A program made the position numbers and the translations under genes. This document shows, piece after piece, positions 1 to 11,654 of a stretch of 64,000 nt of DNA. The number at the start of each line of letters is the position of its first letter. Positions within the stretch are counted from its first letter, which is position 1. This stretch comes from Paracamarosporium sp. OC-R06-R3. Lineage: Eukaryota; Ascomycota; Dothideomycetes; Pleosporales; Didymosphaeriaceae. The notes beneath the pieces are model-generated. The model was not told the DNA's origin, did not search any database, and saw only the letters and a program-made list of their open reading frames with translations. The DNA lies in contig JACVRA010000185.1 in assembly GCA_019828545.1 (NCBI GenBank), positions 109,721 to 173,720 on the forward strand. The letters are read 5' to 3'.

Positions 1-65
1 TAACGTGCTATCTCCTCGGCATTGCTGTCAGTGTTGACTATTTGCAACCACATGTTCGCCTCTGG

Positions 66-1736
66 CTAGTAGAGTTGTCGGTCTGTCTGAAGTTCATCCA
101 GTTCAAACTCTAGAAGTCCATGAACTACAGATTCAGTGAACCACGATGCGGTGTCATGCCTAGGATCCCAATACAAGGAAAGTAGATCTTGTTCGCCTAG
201 AGTTTGATCTAGTTGGCGAGCTAAAGAAATCTTGCGACGGTATGACTCGGGCGGCAAGGCATGTTGCGCCGCTTCATTGTCGAAAGTTTCGAGGATCATG
301 AACATGCGTTTCGCCATGTTCTCTCCTCGATCCGCTGCGGCTGATATGGTATTGCGAAGCGTTCGAACTAACTCTGCTGACATGCGATCAGCTTCGGCCG
401 CGGCACGTTCCATCCCGAATTGAGGCGCTTCAACGGGTGCTTGGCTCCATGTAAGGTCATCAAGCTGAGGATCGTAGTCAAATCCCATCATGCCCAGTTC
501 AGCATCTAATCCGATGTCCTCTTCATTTGATAGCGAACGATTGTCATCATTGCCGTCGTCATCACAGCCGGGTATGGAGCCCAATGTGTTTCCGGTTGCA
601 AAAGCTGCATCACTGTGAGCAGTACCTGAAATTGCGCCTTCGACCGCTGAAGTTTCGGGCAGGTTGTGACTGTCCTTCGACGGGAGGCTGTCATAGATAG
701 ACGGCCGGGATGGAATGGAGAACTGCTCAATGTCCATTGACTCATACTGCTGTGATTGCGGATTTTCACTTTGAAACTGTGAGCCGAGTGAAAGCACTTC
801 GGGTCGAGGCGGCATGGGAGATGGTTCGCTCGGAACGTGCGATTGGACATCAATTGAACGATCTACTTCGGCACTAGGCGAAAGTATTGGTGTACAAGGC
901 ATCTGTTCTTGCGTAGTTTCGCTGAGTAAAGCTCGCTTCTGCGACCCTGTCCGCTGAGGTGAAGCCAATGGATGTTTTCGCTTGTTACTCGAAACTTTGC
1001 TCGGATTACGAGTTCTGGAGATCGACCTACCTTGTGAGATAGAGGGCCGAGGGGCGGGAGACCTACGGCTTGATGAAGGCAAGGTCCTGTCTCGACGCGA
1101 ATCAGCATCCCTCGAGTACTTATCACGTGGCGAGCGATCCAAAATAGTGCGCCTATACCGATCCCCTTGATCTCGTCTGGCGACTTCTCGCGAACAGGAA
1201 CGTTGACGGTCTCGTGGTTTATAGCTATCTAAAGGAGATCGACGTCTGTCCCGTGCTCGGTAGCTGTTGGAGGGTGATCGACGTCTCTCCCGCGGTTGGT
1301 AGCTGTTAGAGGGGGATCTACGTCTCGCTCGCGCTCCGTGAAACGAAGCGTCTCGGTCGGACTGGCGCCGCGGTGAACGTGATCGACGTCTATCTGTCGG
1401 TCTATACGATCGTCGATCGTATCCTAGGGATCCATCATATCTCCTAGCTCTACGCCTGTCATTCGACAACGAGCGATCATCTCGTCGTCGATGACGGGAG
1501 TCACTCAGCGAACGCTCTCGCGGACGATAGGAAGTATTACGATCCTCTCCTCGTCTTCCGCGATCCGGAGACCGATCGCCTGGTGTCCAGCCTTTACCTA
1601 TGTGGTCCGCCATAACTCGACAGAAGTCTTCGAGCCATTGTACCTCCTTCTCACTGGAGGGCGCTGCTGCACCATTGGCGAGCTGGCGCTGCCACTTACC
1701 GAGTCTTACACCCGTTTGAGGATGTCGAACAACCAT
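66..1736 (-). CDS. Arginine/serine-rich (RS) protein, function unknown
   Basis: Single-exon reading frame of 556 residues, starting at the first in-frame ATG (1736-1734). The 16 codons upstream are open but lack an ATG. The N-terminus is a compact segment with several Trp and Cys. Then come about 200 residues dense in R, S, D and Y with many SR/RS/RRRS dipeptides, including three direct 13-residue repeats of the type RRRSPSNSYxPRx. The second half is acidic and Ser/Pro-rich, followed by a helical, leucine-rich C-terminus. RS regions are typical of nuclear splicing and mRNA-processing factors, but I see no RNA-recognition motif or zinc finger, so that role is inferred from composition only. 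I do not recognise the family. Its stop lies 65 bases from the window edge. Confidence 0.75.
   Translation of the reverse strand: MVVRHPQTGVRLGKWQRQLANGAAAPSSEKEVQWLEDFCRVMADHIGKGWTPGDRSPDRGRRGEDRNTSYRPRERSLSDSRHRRRDDRSLSNDRRRARRYDGSLGYDRRSYRPTDRRRSRSPRRQSDRDASFHGARARRRSPSNSYQPRERRRSPSNSYRARDRRRSPLDSYKPRDRQRSCSREVARRDQGDRYRRTILDRSPRDKYSRDADSRRDRTLPSSSRRSPAPRPSISQGRSISRTRNPSKVSSNKRKHPLASPQRTGSQKRALLSETTQEQMPCTPILSPSAEVDRSIDVQSHVPSEPSPMPPRPEVLSLGSQFQSENPQSQQYESMDIEQFSIPSRPSIYDSLPSKDSHNLPETSAVEGAISGTAHSDAAFATGNTLGSIPGCDDDGNDDNRSLSNEEDIGLDAELGMMGFDYDPQLDDLTWSQAPVEAPQFGMERAAAEADRMSAELVRTLRNTISAAADRGENMAKRMFMILETFDNEAAQHALPPESYRRKISLARQLDQTLGEQDLLSLYWDPRHDTASWFTESVVHGLLEFELDELQTDRQLY
1211..1328 (-). 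repeat. 39-bp tandem repeat, three copies, inside the RS gene
   Basis: Three adjacent in-frame units encode RRRSPSNSYQPRE, RRRSPSNSYRARD and RRRSPLDSYKPRD (minus strand). The units differ by a few substitutions only, so this is a coding minisatellite likely to vary in copy number. Boundaries are approximate. Confidence 0.75.
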
Positions 1737-3904
1737 GTCTTCTGCTAAAGAAGAAATGAAAAAAGAGAAAGAAGGGCCCTCCAATTTGAAGAGACCCTAA
1801 CCAGGAACCACGAGCCGAAGCAGGTGAATTCCTTGGTGTCGTCGTCAGACTTCGCACGCAGTTAAGCGGCGATGTCGTCGGACAAAAGCAACGCAGGGAT
1901 CGGACCTGCGAGGGATCAATCTATCTAGCTCGCAGCCGCTAAGCATGCGTACACTAGAGTCGCTGATTGATGAAGAGAAAAGGAGTTCAGGCGGGTGACC
2001 GGGAATTACTTTAAGTCACTGAACGGTGGAGGAAGGAACGACCCCACGCGTGACTTTCGCGTCATTGAGAAGCGAAGAAGGAAACAGCGATCCAGTATCT
2101 CCCCTAATGCTTCTTCACTGTATATATGGATGCTTCTTCATGCATTGGGTGCCCGTGTTCAAGCCCAAGATCGTCGCATCTGCGCTGCAATGAGCTTTGC
2201 TAGTTGTGCTGTGATCATCAGTCGGATAGAACGTGCCTCGATTAAAGCCGCACATGATTGATCTTTAGTTGTCTGGTATATGTCTTGTACCATCTGTTAC
2301 TACATGATAAAATATGCATGGTGCTACGTTGGCATCCGTTGAGTTTCCCGCACCTCATCCAACCACCCAACCTGGTACTCGACCCAGGCAATGAGATGGA
2401 ACTGCGTTTCCTCGATCGAATTTTGATGGGATCATCTGGTAAGATCAAATCAATTGAGGAGTAGATTTTGTTTGATTCGATGCAGATGTTCGCGGCTGCT
2501 GAAATCACATGATCGAATTTGTGGCGCGCTAATCTACACTACTCACGACCACATGCGCTGCTTCATACCCATGTTAGCCAACTCATCCAGATCAGTGTCT
2601 ATCCTGCGAACCGAATCGAACGCTCTGTGGTAGTAGTGTATTGTGGCAGCTACCATGGGTGGCACAGGGGATATGGGCACTTCCCCAGCCACTGGCACTA
2701 GATAGGTAATACCCATACCTCTAGCCCATATTCTATCTACAGTCTGACATCTATCTATACTCCGAATCAAACATCTACCCTGCTAGACCCCCTGAGTCGT
2801 CTAAGTCTTCTTCCATCTTCCACTTCGTGCTATCTCTCCTCACTACAACGTCTAGCTCTTCTTCCACTCTACACACGCCATAACTCAATCCACCTTTATT
2901 ATTGTAGATCGTAAAAACTAGGATGACAGAGCTAACCAGTAACCCACGACAAATCTTTGCCCTTACTCCACATTCGCCATCACAGTCCAACCTTACCATG
3001 GTAAATTTGTTTGGTAACAGAGCTAACTAGGAACCTAGAATAAATTTTTGTTCTTACTCCGCATTCGCTATCACTCAATCCATCACTAACATTGCAATTA
3101 ACTACGATAGAGCTAGCACTAATCCAGGGCAACCTCGATCCAGTAAGGACAATCTCGCCGAGGTTGGATATAGGAGCAATCTCCATCTGGTGTCCTGGAC
3201 CAGGAGGAGACTAAAAGGAAGCACACTACAAGTAATATCCTTACTTTTTTCTACTAGATAGTTACGTGCGGTTGAAGTATACCTTGGAACTAGAGTCAGT
3301 ATGAACACACAGACCTCCGTCAATTGGACCCGCTTGATTCAGTATTGCCCCTAAGTATAATCCAAACTACGTCATCGGCAACCCGCCTGAATCTGTCGAA
3401 GCCACAGTCCAATCATGCGATGCTTGTGGCTGAAACCCATTGAGATTGTTGCTAATGTATTCAGGTGCTTCTTCACCTGTTGCCGCCTTCCTTCACCTTA
3501 CTCTCCGGTCTTCAGCAAGCGTGATGATTCCATCAAGGTCTACTCGTACGTCTGGATATCCATATGGTCTATATTCTGACGGCTCATCATGGCGAGAAAA
3601 GTCGTCAAGATTGGTGTTTCTATTACACTGTTATGTATATTGCTATTGTTAGTTGTGTTATATAGAAAGAATGTTTTCACTTGGTTATGGCTACTATTAT
3701 GCTTGGATTATTCAGGCATGCTTGCGGTTTTTGGAAGACGGAAGTGATTATGATAGAGTTTCTTATGGCGCTGGATGGTCGAATGCACATGAGTTGGACC
3801 ATATTTTTCTTTTCCATTCGATGCTAGAACAAAGAAGACCACAGAAATAGTCGCATCAGCCTCCTGAAGCCTGCGTAGCGGTCGATGAAAACAACGATGT
3901 AAGT
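1737..3904. other. 2.2-kb stretch without a convincing gene
   Basis: Only short frames without consistent coding character on either strand. The 5' flank of the RS gene lies at its left. The only clear structure is the decayed tandem repeat near 2876-3135, listed separately. Confidence 0.5.
2876..3135. repeat. Degenerate tandem repeat, unit about 91 bp
   Basis: The core ACAGAGCTAAC occurs at 2926 and 3017, with a weaker copy (ATAGAGCTAGC) at 3107, spaced 91 and 90 bp. A second block of the unit (CGCCATAACTCAATCCA, CGCCATCACAGTCCAA, CGCTATCACTCAATCCA) begins near 2876, 2967 and 3067. Many differences between copies are C/T or G/A. This could be a satellite fragment or part of an old mobile element. 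No terminal repeats or coding capacity were recognised. Confidence 0.6.
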
Positions 3905-5990
3905 ATGTCTCCAAGCTCTGACCATGTAAAAACGGCTAACCCGATCCTGACACGGGATCTCACATGGAGTGGCAGAAGGCTACCAAATCGAAAAGACACC
4001 CTTCCGTATCAGAGGAAAATGGATGCTGTCTCTGTCCTCCAAGCTTGCAAAGGTAGCAAGGTCGGGCCTGATGTGCGGTCTTTCGTGTTCCGTACCGTTC
4101 CCAAGGCTGAGAATGCAGGGTTGCTTACGGCTAGCATGACGCAGGAGAAATTGCACCGTGCATCAGATGTGGTAGGCAGTTTTCGTCTCAATCAAATCCA
4201 AAAAAAACAGCGTTGCGCATACCTTCAGATCCGATGAAGGTCTAACAATAATCCACGGCGCTCCTGGTACAGGCAAGACCGAAACCATTATTGCAATCGG
4301 ATTCAGTCACTGCGCCGTTGGTCACAGAGTCATGCACAATGCGCCCTCTAACGCCGCTGTGAAAACGTTGGTTGACAAGTTCATCGAGCATAACGACTCA
4401 CTCCCAGAATCCTTGCGCCTCAAACCTGGAGAATATGTGTATTTCCAGGGAGCATTTTCACACATCCAAGCCATCGAGAAACTAAAGGGCAGACAAGCCA
4501 CTATCGACGAACAGGTCGCCCTGAAGGCAGAAAACGACGCTTTCGCTTTCTACGAGAAGCAGAATGCAGTCCAGGAAGTGCTAAATTATCGCTGGACTTT
4601 CGGGTACAATCTTTCCGAGGCGATCCAAGCGTGGGTCGATCCGCTCACCGACTATATTCCTGGTCCGGACCCGGAGCGTGCTCGAGATATGGCGAGGCGA
4701 TTCAAGGAAGCTGATGATTTCCTGAAATATGGAAATGACAAAGAGAAGCGCGAGAGAGCTTCTCAAGCATACCGCATCGCCCAGCGTGAGCTCTCCCTCT
4801 ACTATATGCAGCACGTAGTCAAGATCGTCTTCTGCACGTTGTCGACAGCGGCTCACGAGATTGTGGCTGAAGGTGGCATCTGGCACAAGGCTATCATCGA
4901 CGAATGCGCCTCAGAAACACTTCCTGGCGTCGCTGTCACGCTGGCAGCACATCTCGACAACGTATGGCACTGGACATGGGCTGGCGACCACAAGCAGATG
5001 GAAGGTGTCATGCTCTCAAAAGGTCGTAACGTAGGCATGCGCGTTGCTGGTCGAAGCATGTTCGGCGAATTTGCGGAGGATAGCGAGAGGTACCAAGATG
5101 AACAGGATACGAAGAGCAAGAACGTGTTCGTGCTGGACATCTGCTATCGCATGCCTCAAAATCTCATCGCGTGGTCCTCGAAACAAATCTACCAGGGCAA
5201 GGTCAAAGCCGAACGAGCAGCTCATCTTGAACCTGAGCTATGTGCGAGCCATAAGCTCTGGTGCGAATCCCGCTTCACTAGTGCGGTCGCCGCACGCCAC
5301 CGTCATATCGCATTCGACCAGACTGGTGAAGACATCAAGGACCACGTCGTGAATGATAGCCATACGAAGGTCAACCTCCACGCGTGCAAGACCGTCGCCT
5401 GGCTTGTGAAGGATCTGCTCGGTTTCAAACCTCCGCAGGACAACCGGTGGTGTCGCCAGGTCCGTGGCAATGACATCCTCATACTTTCACCGTACGCTGG
5501 TGAGGTGCCCGTCATCATCCAACAGCTGTTCACGCAGTTTCCTGGCCAAGATAAAATTCCCGCGAACGAGCTGCATGCCGTGCGAGTCATGACGGTTGCG
5601 AGTTCTCTAGGCAAACAAGGCAACATAGTCTTTTTCTGTACCACGGTGGCACCAGGAGTCCCGCGCCTTCAAAGCAGTGAGGTTTTGCCCATTGGCTATG
5701 TTGCAGATCTCAATAATTTCAATGTAGCAATCACACGCTGCCGTGCTGCGCGTCATATCGTGGGTGCCTTGGGTTGCTACTACACAGCAATCCAGGATCA
5801 CCACAAATCGGCCATGCGGAAGAACAGAAAGTTCTTCGAGTTTATCCGAGACCTTGCTGTATCTCAGGCGATTGTGTCGCGGCCGGAGTTGGAGTTCGCG
5901 ATGCAGCATAAGCGCGCACCTGTCGCAGACGACCAGGTGCTACCATTCTTGCAGCACCGAGACCTTATGTTGGCAAATACCGCTGCCTGA
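3905..5990 (+). pseudogene. SF1 (UPF1/DNA2-like) helicase gene, frameshifted near its Walker A motif
   Basis: The longest ATG frame (4332-5990, 552 codons) carries a helicase core: motif II IIDECAS, motif III GDHKQ, a YRM segment before a 'QIYQGK' motif, and motif VI NVAITRCR. This is the superfamily 1 RNA/DNA helicase architecture (AAA_11/AAA_12). The ATP-binding Walker A motif GAPGTGKTE lies upstream at 4257-4283, in the same frame but before the first ATG; that frame is open only back to the stop at 4173. The preceding segment (3905-4237, ending in a Q-motif-like RLNQIQKK) is in another frame, and the two meet around a run of eight A at 4200-4207. No GT-AG pair I tried joins them in phase. 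Motif V is also unusual (SSLGKQGN instead of the usual QGxE type). I therefore read it as a broken or mis-assembled gene. An undetected intron is the alternative. Confidence 0.65.
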
Positions 5991-6194
5991 GTGCCTTCAA
6001 TACACTATACTAATTTTGCAGACGTATGGGTAATTGAAGACTAGATGGTTTAACTAGAAAGAGTCTAGAAGCTTTTGTTTGATAATCGAACATCTTGAGT
6101 TGACTCGCTGCATCAACACTCACATAATGACAGCCTTGTCTCGCACCAGTAAGAGGGAAAGATTTATTGCGGAATCTCATGCTCTTATCTCCAC

Positions 6195-6563
6195 CTATTG
6201 CTTATCCCCTCTTTCGCCCAAACCCTCCTTCCCTCCTTTAACCGTTTCCTCGCCCCCAATGCCCGTCTTTCTACTTGGTTCCTGCTGATGATCTGGCTGC
6301 TTGGCTGGATGATCGCCGCCACTCTTGTGCTCCTGCTGTGAAGCAGCCGACTGCTGGTCCGTATTAGGTGTGTCGCGCCTCACACCTTTATTGATAGAAT
6401 CTGGTTGATTGGCCTGGGGATTCGAGCCCATCCGCTTTTGGTTGGATTGGGCTTGGGATCCCAAGGTGTTAGCGCCTTCCTTGGTGCGGACCGGTGAGAA
6501 GGAAAAGGGGCGTGTGAGGAGGCGAGAGGTGGTGGTGGTGATGGTGGGTACGCGTGACGGCAT
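6195..6563 (-). CDS. Small conserved fungal protein with mitochondrial-type N-terminus
   Basis: Single exon of 122 residues from ATG 6563-6561; longer versions would need a GTG start. The first ~25 residues (MPSRVPTITTTTSRLLTRPF) are basic, rich in S/T/R and free of acidic residues, as in a mitochondrial presequence. The rest is hydrophilic and low in complexity (Q, N, G, K, P), for example GSQAQSNQKRMGSNPQ and KQPDHQQEPSR. It resembles small uncharacterised proteins of Dothideomycetes that I recall only by general pattern, so no function is assigned. No transmembrane segment is visible. Confidence 0.65.
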   Translation of the reverse strand: MPSRVPTITTTTSRLLTRPFSFSPVRTKEGANTLGSQAQSNQKRMGSNPQANQPDSINKGVRRDTPNTDQQSAASQQEHKSGGDHPAKQPDHQQEPSRKTGIGGEETVKGGKEGLGERGDKQ

Positions 6564-7103
6564 TGTAGTATGGTTTTGTGTAAACCCTCGGTACGCAACT
6601 TTTGACAATTGGTTCACAAATCAATTAGGGGGGACTGATCAATGAAGAGTTGTGTTGTACTATGTTGAGGTGTTAGACGGCACGTTGAAATTGTGTACGT
6701 GAGCGAACGTTGATGTGTTCGTGATGTCACTAATTGACTAACTAACGTTGCGACGAAACGACGCAACATCGAGCCGCCACGTTTAGAACTAGCCCGTCAC
6801 TGGCACGCGTTACACTAACGAATAAACCCTTTGAGAGTCACCATAGAAGCTTTTCAACATGGACTTGTTCATTGATCCCGTCCGCTCAACAAACAACAGT
6901 GTTTACGACATATAGTTGAGCAAGCACACGATCCCAACATTTTCCCCAATTATTCGACAGATAACACCTCAGATCCTCAGAGAGCGCCTTTTGCCAGATA
7001 TAACCCATGGTATCGTGATAGTAAAACCGTAACTTGTACATCGTCTTCAGACGTACGATCCCACGCAAAACGCCACAGAAATGCAGAACATGTCGTCACA
7101 ACT
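6564..7103. other. Intergenic, 540 bp, no gene seen
   Basis: Contains the 5' flank of the small mitochondrial-type gene and the 3' flank of SCC4. Nothing else recognised. Confidence 0.5.
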
Positions 7104-9726
7104 CTAATCCGCTAGGTCGATGTCACCGTCTGCATCAAGTGCTTCACCTCTCAAAGGAGGGGGCAACTTTTCGCGGATTGCATCGAATGCGACCTGGCAA
7201 TTACGGGCATCTTCGAGGAGACCATTGCGCTGGAAGGTATCGATACACACGCCCCAAGCGACTGCTCGCCAAAGAGCAGGGCCTTGGCTGCTGACATTTC
7301 TCGCCGCTCGAGCGCACTTGATCGGCTGTTCACCTACCTGATTTGCAAAGAATTTGCTAGCCATGTAATTCAGACACATCGAAACGAATTGTGCGTTCCC
7401 CAATCTCTGTGCCCTGTTCGTAGTTGTGTGTATTTGCGTCTTATGACCTTTTATGGACTCCTCCTGAGTGATGGCTTGGATGATGCGGAATGCGCAATCA
7501 ATGTAATGGTTCGGATGATTAAGACATAGAGGTTGGAGCTGCGCGAACAAAGCTTGTGCTAGGTGGTGTTGAGGGTGTGATGGATCTCGAATGATGAGCA
7601 TCCGGTTCATTGCTGCTAGCAGAGCGATATCTGTGCTGAAATTGGTACCGGAATCTGCAGCAGGCAGATTGAACTCGGGGCTAGCATATGTAGCTAAGGC
7701 CGACTCAACCGATCCGTTGGCCTGGTCAATCATGCCGGATAGATAGGACAAGGCCCGAGCGTAGGACTCTAGCCCTTTAAAAGGCAATTCAGAGTTGCGC
7801 TCTCGAAGCATCATAACTGCAAGTTTGGCTGTTGGCTTGTCTTCGTGGTAACATGCGGCAATACCGAGGGTGTATTTGATATGCCAGTCGAGCACCTTAA
7901 TCCAGTTTCGGTGTCCCAAAGACCTCTGCACCGACGACGGAAATGAAGAGGGACGTTGAATGGCATCTACAAGTGTTGGATTCAAAGCACTGCAGAAACA
8001 GGGGAAAGCATACCTTGAGTGAGTGTGTGCCCTTCTTGTAGGTATTTAGTACCTTTTTCTTTTGTCACAACTACTAGACCACTTAGGTAATAGGCCAGCA
8101 TCCCGAAGTCGTTCTGCGGTAACCAAGCAAAGACGAGCTCGTCGCGGCCATCGTCGGCTTTGCGAAAGACGCCGCCAGTAGAGAAGGTCAAGTTGGGAGC
8201 CGAACTCTTTTCGATGAGCACAGAAAAGGTTCCATTGTCGGGTTTCGCGTTCTGGTCTACCTTGCTCTGCAGAGCAGTAAGCTTCTCTTGGCTGGGTTGC
8301 CCTTGCTGGATGCTGCATGCGACATCAATGTAATCAATAAAAATGGTTATTGAACCCAGTTGTTTGACAGAGAGCTCAAGCTGAAGACTCCGCGCCGAAG
8401 CAATGGCACGTTGGGCTTGTTCGAGACGATCTGCTGCACTCGATCGCAAGTGAATCATAGCTTCCAAGGCGCAGCAGGTGACATAGATGGCTCTGTCTCC
8501 CCGCCGCTCAGAGTGTACGGCTATTGCATGTAGTTGCTGAAGAGCTGAGGTTATTTCTGGTCGCTTAGGAACTTGGAGTGCTAGAGAGACCTTTAAAAAG
8601 CGAAAGGCGTACACCCAGACGATGTGTTGGAACGTCTCTGTCTCTGATATCGGTTGATCCAGCAATTTGAGGGCTGCACGGTGATTGCTCTTAAACTGAT
8701 AGCGAGCTTGTAGATGTAGCATGGCATACTTTAGGTCGGTCAATCGGCTCCGGTTGCAGAGCGTAATCTGAGAGCTATTAGCTTTGCTTTGCCTGCTATC
8801 TCTGATCATTTCGAGCCTACCCCCTTTGCCAGAGTTTCTTCAATGTCTTGAGTATTGTCCGTTTCTTCAACCAGCAGGCTCGCATACCTCAGCCTCAGCA
8901 TTGCCTCGTCCCGTGGTGTCTGGTTGTACTTTTTTAGGACTGTTTCCATGCATCCCATCGCCGTTGCCATGAGTTTATAGTACTGATTCAAGTCAGCCGG
9001 CCTAAGTGTCATAGCAGCAACCGATCCTAAGCTCCGCGCTGCAGCGATGTACTCATCTGCTGCGGAGAGGATAAGGACCATGAGGTCAGCCGGAAGCGGT
9101 CTCGCGGGCGCATGCTGCGGTCTCGTAGGCGTCTGCAACTGCGTGGATGGCTGCTTCTTGATGACAACCTGAGGGTGCGACCGGACGTGGGAGGAGGTTT
9201 GGGATATGGACGGGCTCCGTGACGGCGCGGTTGGTGTGTGTATGTGGACAGGCGTCCCTTGTGGTTGCAAAGGCGCACGATGCTGGTTTTGATTTGGCGT
9301 GGGAGCATCAGGGTTTCGCTGCTGCGGTCTTGGGGTATTCTCTTGGAACGAGTGTGACCGGCTCGCAGGCTTCGCTGGCGTTTGCGTAGGCCGCTGCCCT
9401 CGATGATCAACGGGCGCGCCGCTGCTTGTGCGCTGACCCAACACCTGGTCTTGTCTCGAACGCACGTTTTGCGGCTGCGGCATCGTGTTGGGGCTCCGCT
9501 GCGGCACAAGGACTTGTGGGTGCATGAATCGTGGTTGCGGCGCGGTTTGCGGGGGCGACTGTTGGCTTGGACGAGGGGGTATAATGACTCTTGGGTGCGC
9601 ATGCTCTGGTGGCGGTTGCGTCCCGTACCCGTTGGGTGCGTACCCGTTTGGTTGCGATGAAGGCGCATACTGGCCGTTCGGATAGCCCTGACGGGCCTGA
9701 GGTGGCCAGTTATATCGTGGGTCCAT
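7104..9726 (-). CDS. SCC4: Cohesin loading factor SCC4/MAU2
   Basis: Three exons: 9726-8821, 8767-8014 and 7966-7104, giving 840 residues. Introns 8820-8768 (53 nt) and 8013-7967 (47 nt) have GT-AG ends and restore the frame. MAU2/SCC4 pairs with the SCC2/NIPBL adherin to load the cohesin ring onto chromatin. The first ~190 residues are a Pro/Gln/Asn-rich low-complexity extension common in filamentous-fungal orthologues. From about residue 220 the protein is an array of helical TPR-like repeats matching the Cohesin_load family (for example AMLRLRYASLLVEET and KYAMLHLQARYQFK). The length fits fungal members (roughly 700-850). It is transcribed divergently from the hydrolase gene at 10168, 441 bp away. 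Confidence 0.9.
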
Positions 9727-10167
9727 GGTTTGTCAGGCCAGACTGATCAGGGTGGCTGCTACGACTGCAGCATCGTTGCGGACCTTGGTTTCTGTGGTGG
9801 ATGGAAGTCGTCGCGACCACCTTCGCGACGCAATTAGCGCTGTTAGCGCGCGTTTAAGGCAGCGAATCAACTACCGCCATTCGAACCGAGGCGGACTACG
9901 ACCTAGACACTGTGCATGCTTTTGCCCCAGTCTTTAACATTCTTTGCGGCTTTGGGTTGTTCACCTAACCTAGATAACGACATTTTCTTTTTGTCTGGGG
10001 TCTGGGAGCAGTGGCTTCACTTCCGGAGAAATCGAACCCCCAGCAAGACATCTCATGCTGCTGCCCTATCATATACAAGCGTCTGTCGTCTCTCAACGCT
10101 AAGCCGTAGAAAACACAAGAGGTTCGGAAAGGTCATACCGGAGAAGACCGTCGGATCTCCTTTCACA
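9727..10167. promoter_or_regulatory. Divergent promoter region SCC4 / alpha-beta hydrolase
   Basis: 441 bp between two start codons facing away from each other. The hydrolase reading frame is open upstream to 9916, but the ATG at 10168 (context CACAATGTC) is the first that gives a sensible N-terminus. No specific factor site could be supported. Confidence 0.45.
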
Positions 10168-11569
10168 ATGTCTTTCCTCTTCGGCCACGCCAGCACTACT
10201 TACCACCATCATGGAACCCCAGTATCCCTTCCCATGAAAACAGGCTCCAAAATCTCTTTCTCCGAACTGATAAAGTCTACCACTCCATCATGTCGTCTCA
10301 ACCCACTCCTCTTTAACGGCCACCTTCAAACCATGTGGACAGCCGTAAAAGACGACGGACCACCCGTATACTACAAGCGTCAAATTTACAACTCGACACA
10401 CTCGATATACCCTGGCGAGTTTACCGTTGACTTTGTCATATCGAAAGAGGACGGATTGAAGAGTAGGCCCGACGAGAGCCTTCCCGAGAGAACGACATTC
10501 TATTCCAAAGATGAGTGGGATAGTGTGGGCAGTGATGACGCAAAGCCCATGTTGGTGTGCCTGCATGGGTTAAGTGGAGGCTCACATGAGGTATATCTTC
10601 GCCAATGTGTAGCGCCCATCACAGCCTTGGGATGGGAAGCGTGCGTGGTCAATGGAAGGGGATGTGCACTGTCGAAAATCACCACGCCGAGATTGTTCAA
10701 TGCGAGGGCAACGTGGGACGTGAGACAGCTAGTCGAGCATTTGAGGGTGCTGTTTCCAAACCGTCCGCTGTATGCTATCGGGTTCTCTCTAGGTGCAAAT
10801 ATCTTGACGAATTACGTGGCCGAAGAAGGTGAGAGGTGCGTCCTCAAAGCTGCAATCGCTTGCTCCAACCCCTGGAATCTCGAGATTTGCAACATAGCGC
10901 TACAAAGAAGCTGGATCGGATTCGAAGTCTACAGCAAAGTGATGGGAGGCAACTTAAAGAAGTTATATGAAAAGCACCGCACTGAGCTTCTTAAAGGCGA
11001 AGGACTGGATGACGAGAAGATCATGAACTGCAAACACCTGTACGAGTTTGACCGGTGAGAAATATCAGAAAACGCTATTAAAAAGTGGTTTGGAGACTAA
11101 TGATCACACAGGGCGGTTCAGGCACCAACATGGGGATACCCAACAGAAGGTGCATACTATCGCGACGCACAATCAGTTGATGCGGTTGCTGCTATCAAGA
11201 TTCCGTTCCTCGCTTTGAACGCGGAAGACGATCCAGTAGGTCTCCCTGTCCACTTCCATCCCGACCTGGCTCTTACTAACCCGAAACCAGATATCCAGCA
11301 TTGAGGCGATACCCTATGAAGAGTTCAAACAGAACCCATACACTGTCCTTTGCTGCACTAATTGGGGTGGCCATCTCAGCTGGTTTCAATTCGGTGGCAA
11401 AAGATGGTTTGCGGATGCCGTGACATCTTTTCTCACCAAGATGCATGACGAGGTCGATGTGGACGCGCTGCCGGCGGGCAAGAGAGCGGAGGCGAACGGC
11501 GATATGCCCACGAAGAAGTATCCCATTTTCGACCCGTGTAATAGAAGGTTGATATGTCCACCGAAATAG
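10168..11569 (+). CDS. EHT1/EEB1-type alpha/beta hydrolase (medium-chain ester synthase/esterase family)
   Basis: Exons 10168-11054, 11112-11235 and 11291-11569 (introns 57 and 55 nt) give 429 residues. The fold is an AB_hydrolase of the YheT/EHT1 group. The nucleophile elbow is GFSLGAN (Ser207), the acid lies in NAEDDP (Asp335/336) and the catalytic His in NWGGHLSW (His365). An N-terminal LLFNGHLQTMW segment is also typical of the family. Yeast relatives make and hydrolyse medium-chain fatty-acid ethyl esters; the substrate here is unknown. The C-terminus is predicted from exon 3, which continues FKQNPYTVLCCTNW to a TAG stop. It is tail-to-tail with LOC1, with only 85 bp between stops, so the 3' UTRs probably overlap. 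Confidence 0.88.
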
Positions 11570-11654
11570 AAATGTGATGGCATGGTAGTTTGCTGCGGGT
11601 ATCAACCTGCGCCAACAAAGATAGATAGCCGAATAGAGCATGATGGTAATGTTT

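Noticed and set aside
8000..8045. 24-nt GT-AG interval in SCC4 as a second intron
   Set aside because: It would leave the frame unchanged and run into a stop. The 47-nt interval 8013-7967 restores the frame and has normal size.
9027..9668. 213-codon minus-strand frame
   Set aside because: Frame shadow of the low-complexity N-terminus of SCC4, Arg/Ser-rich by composition only.
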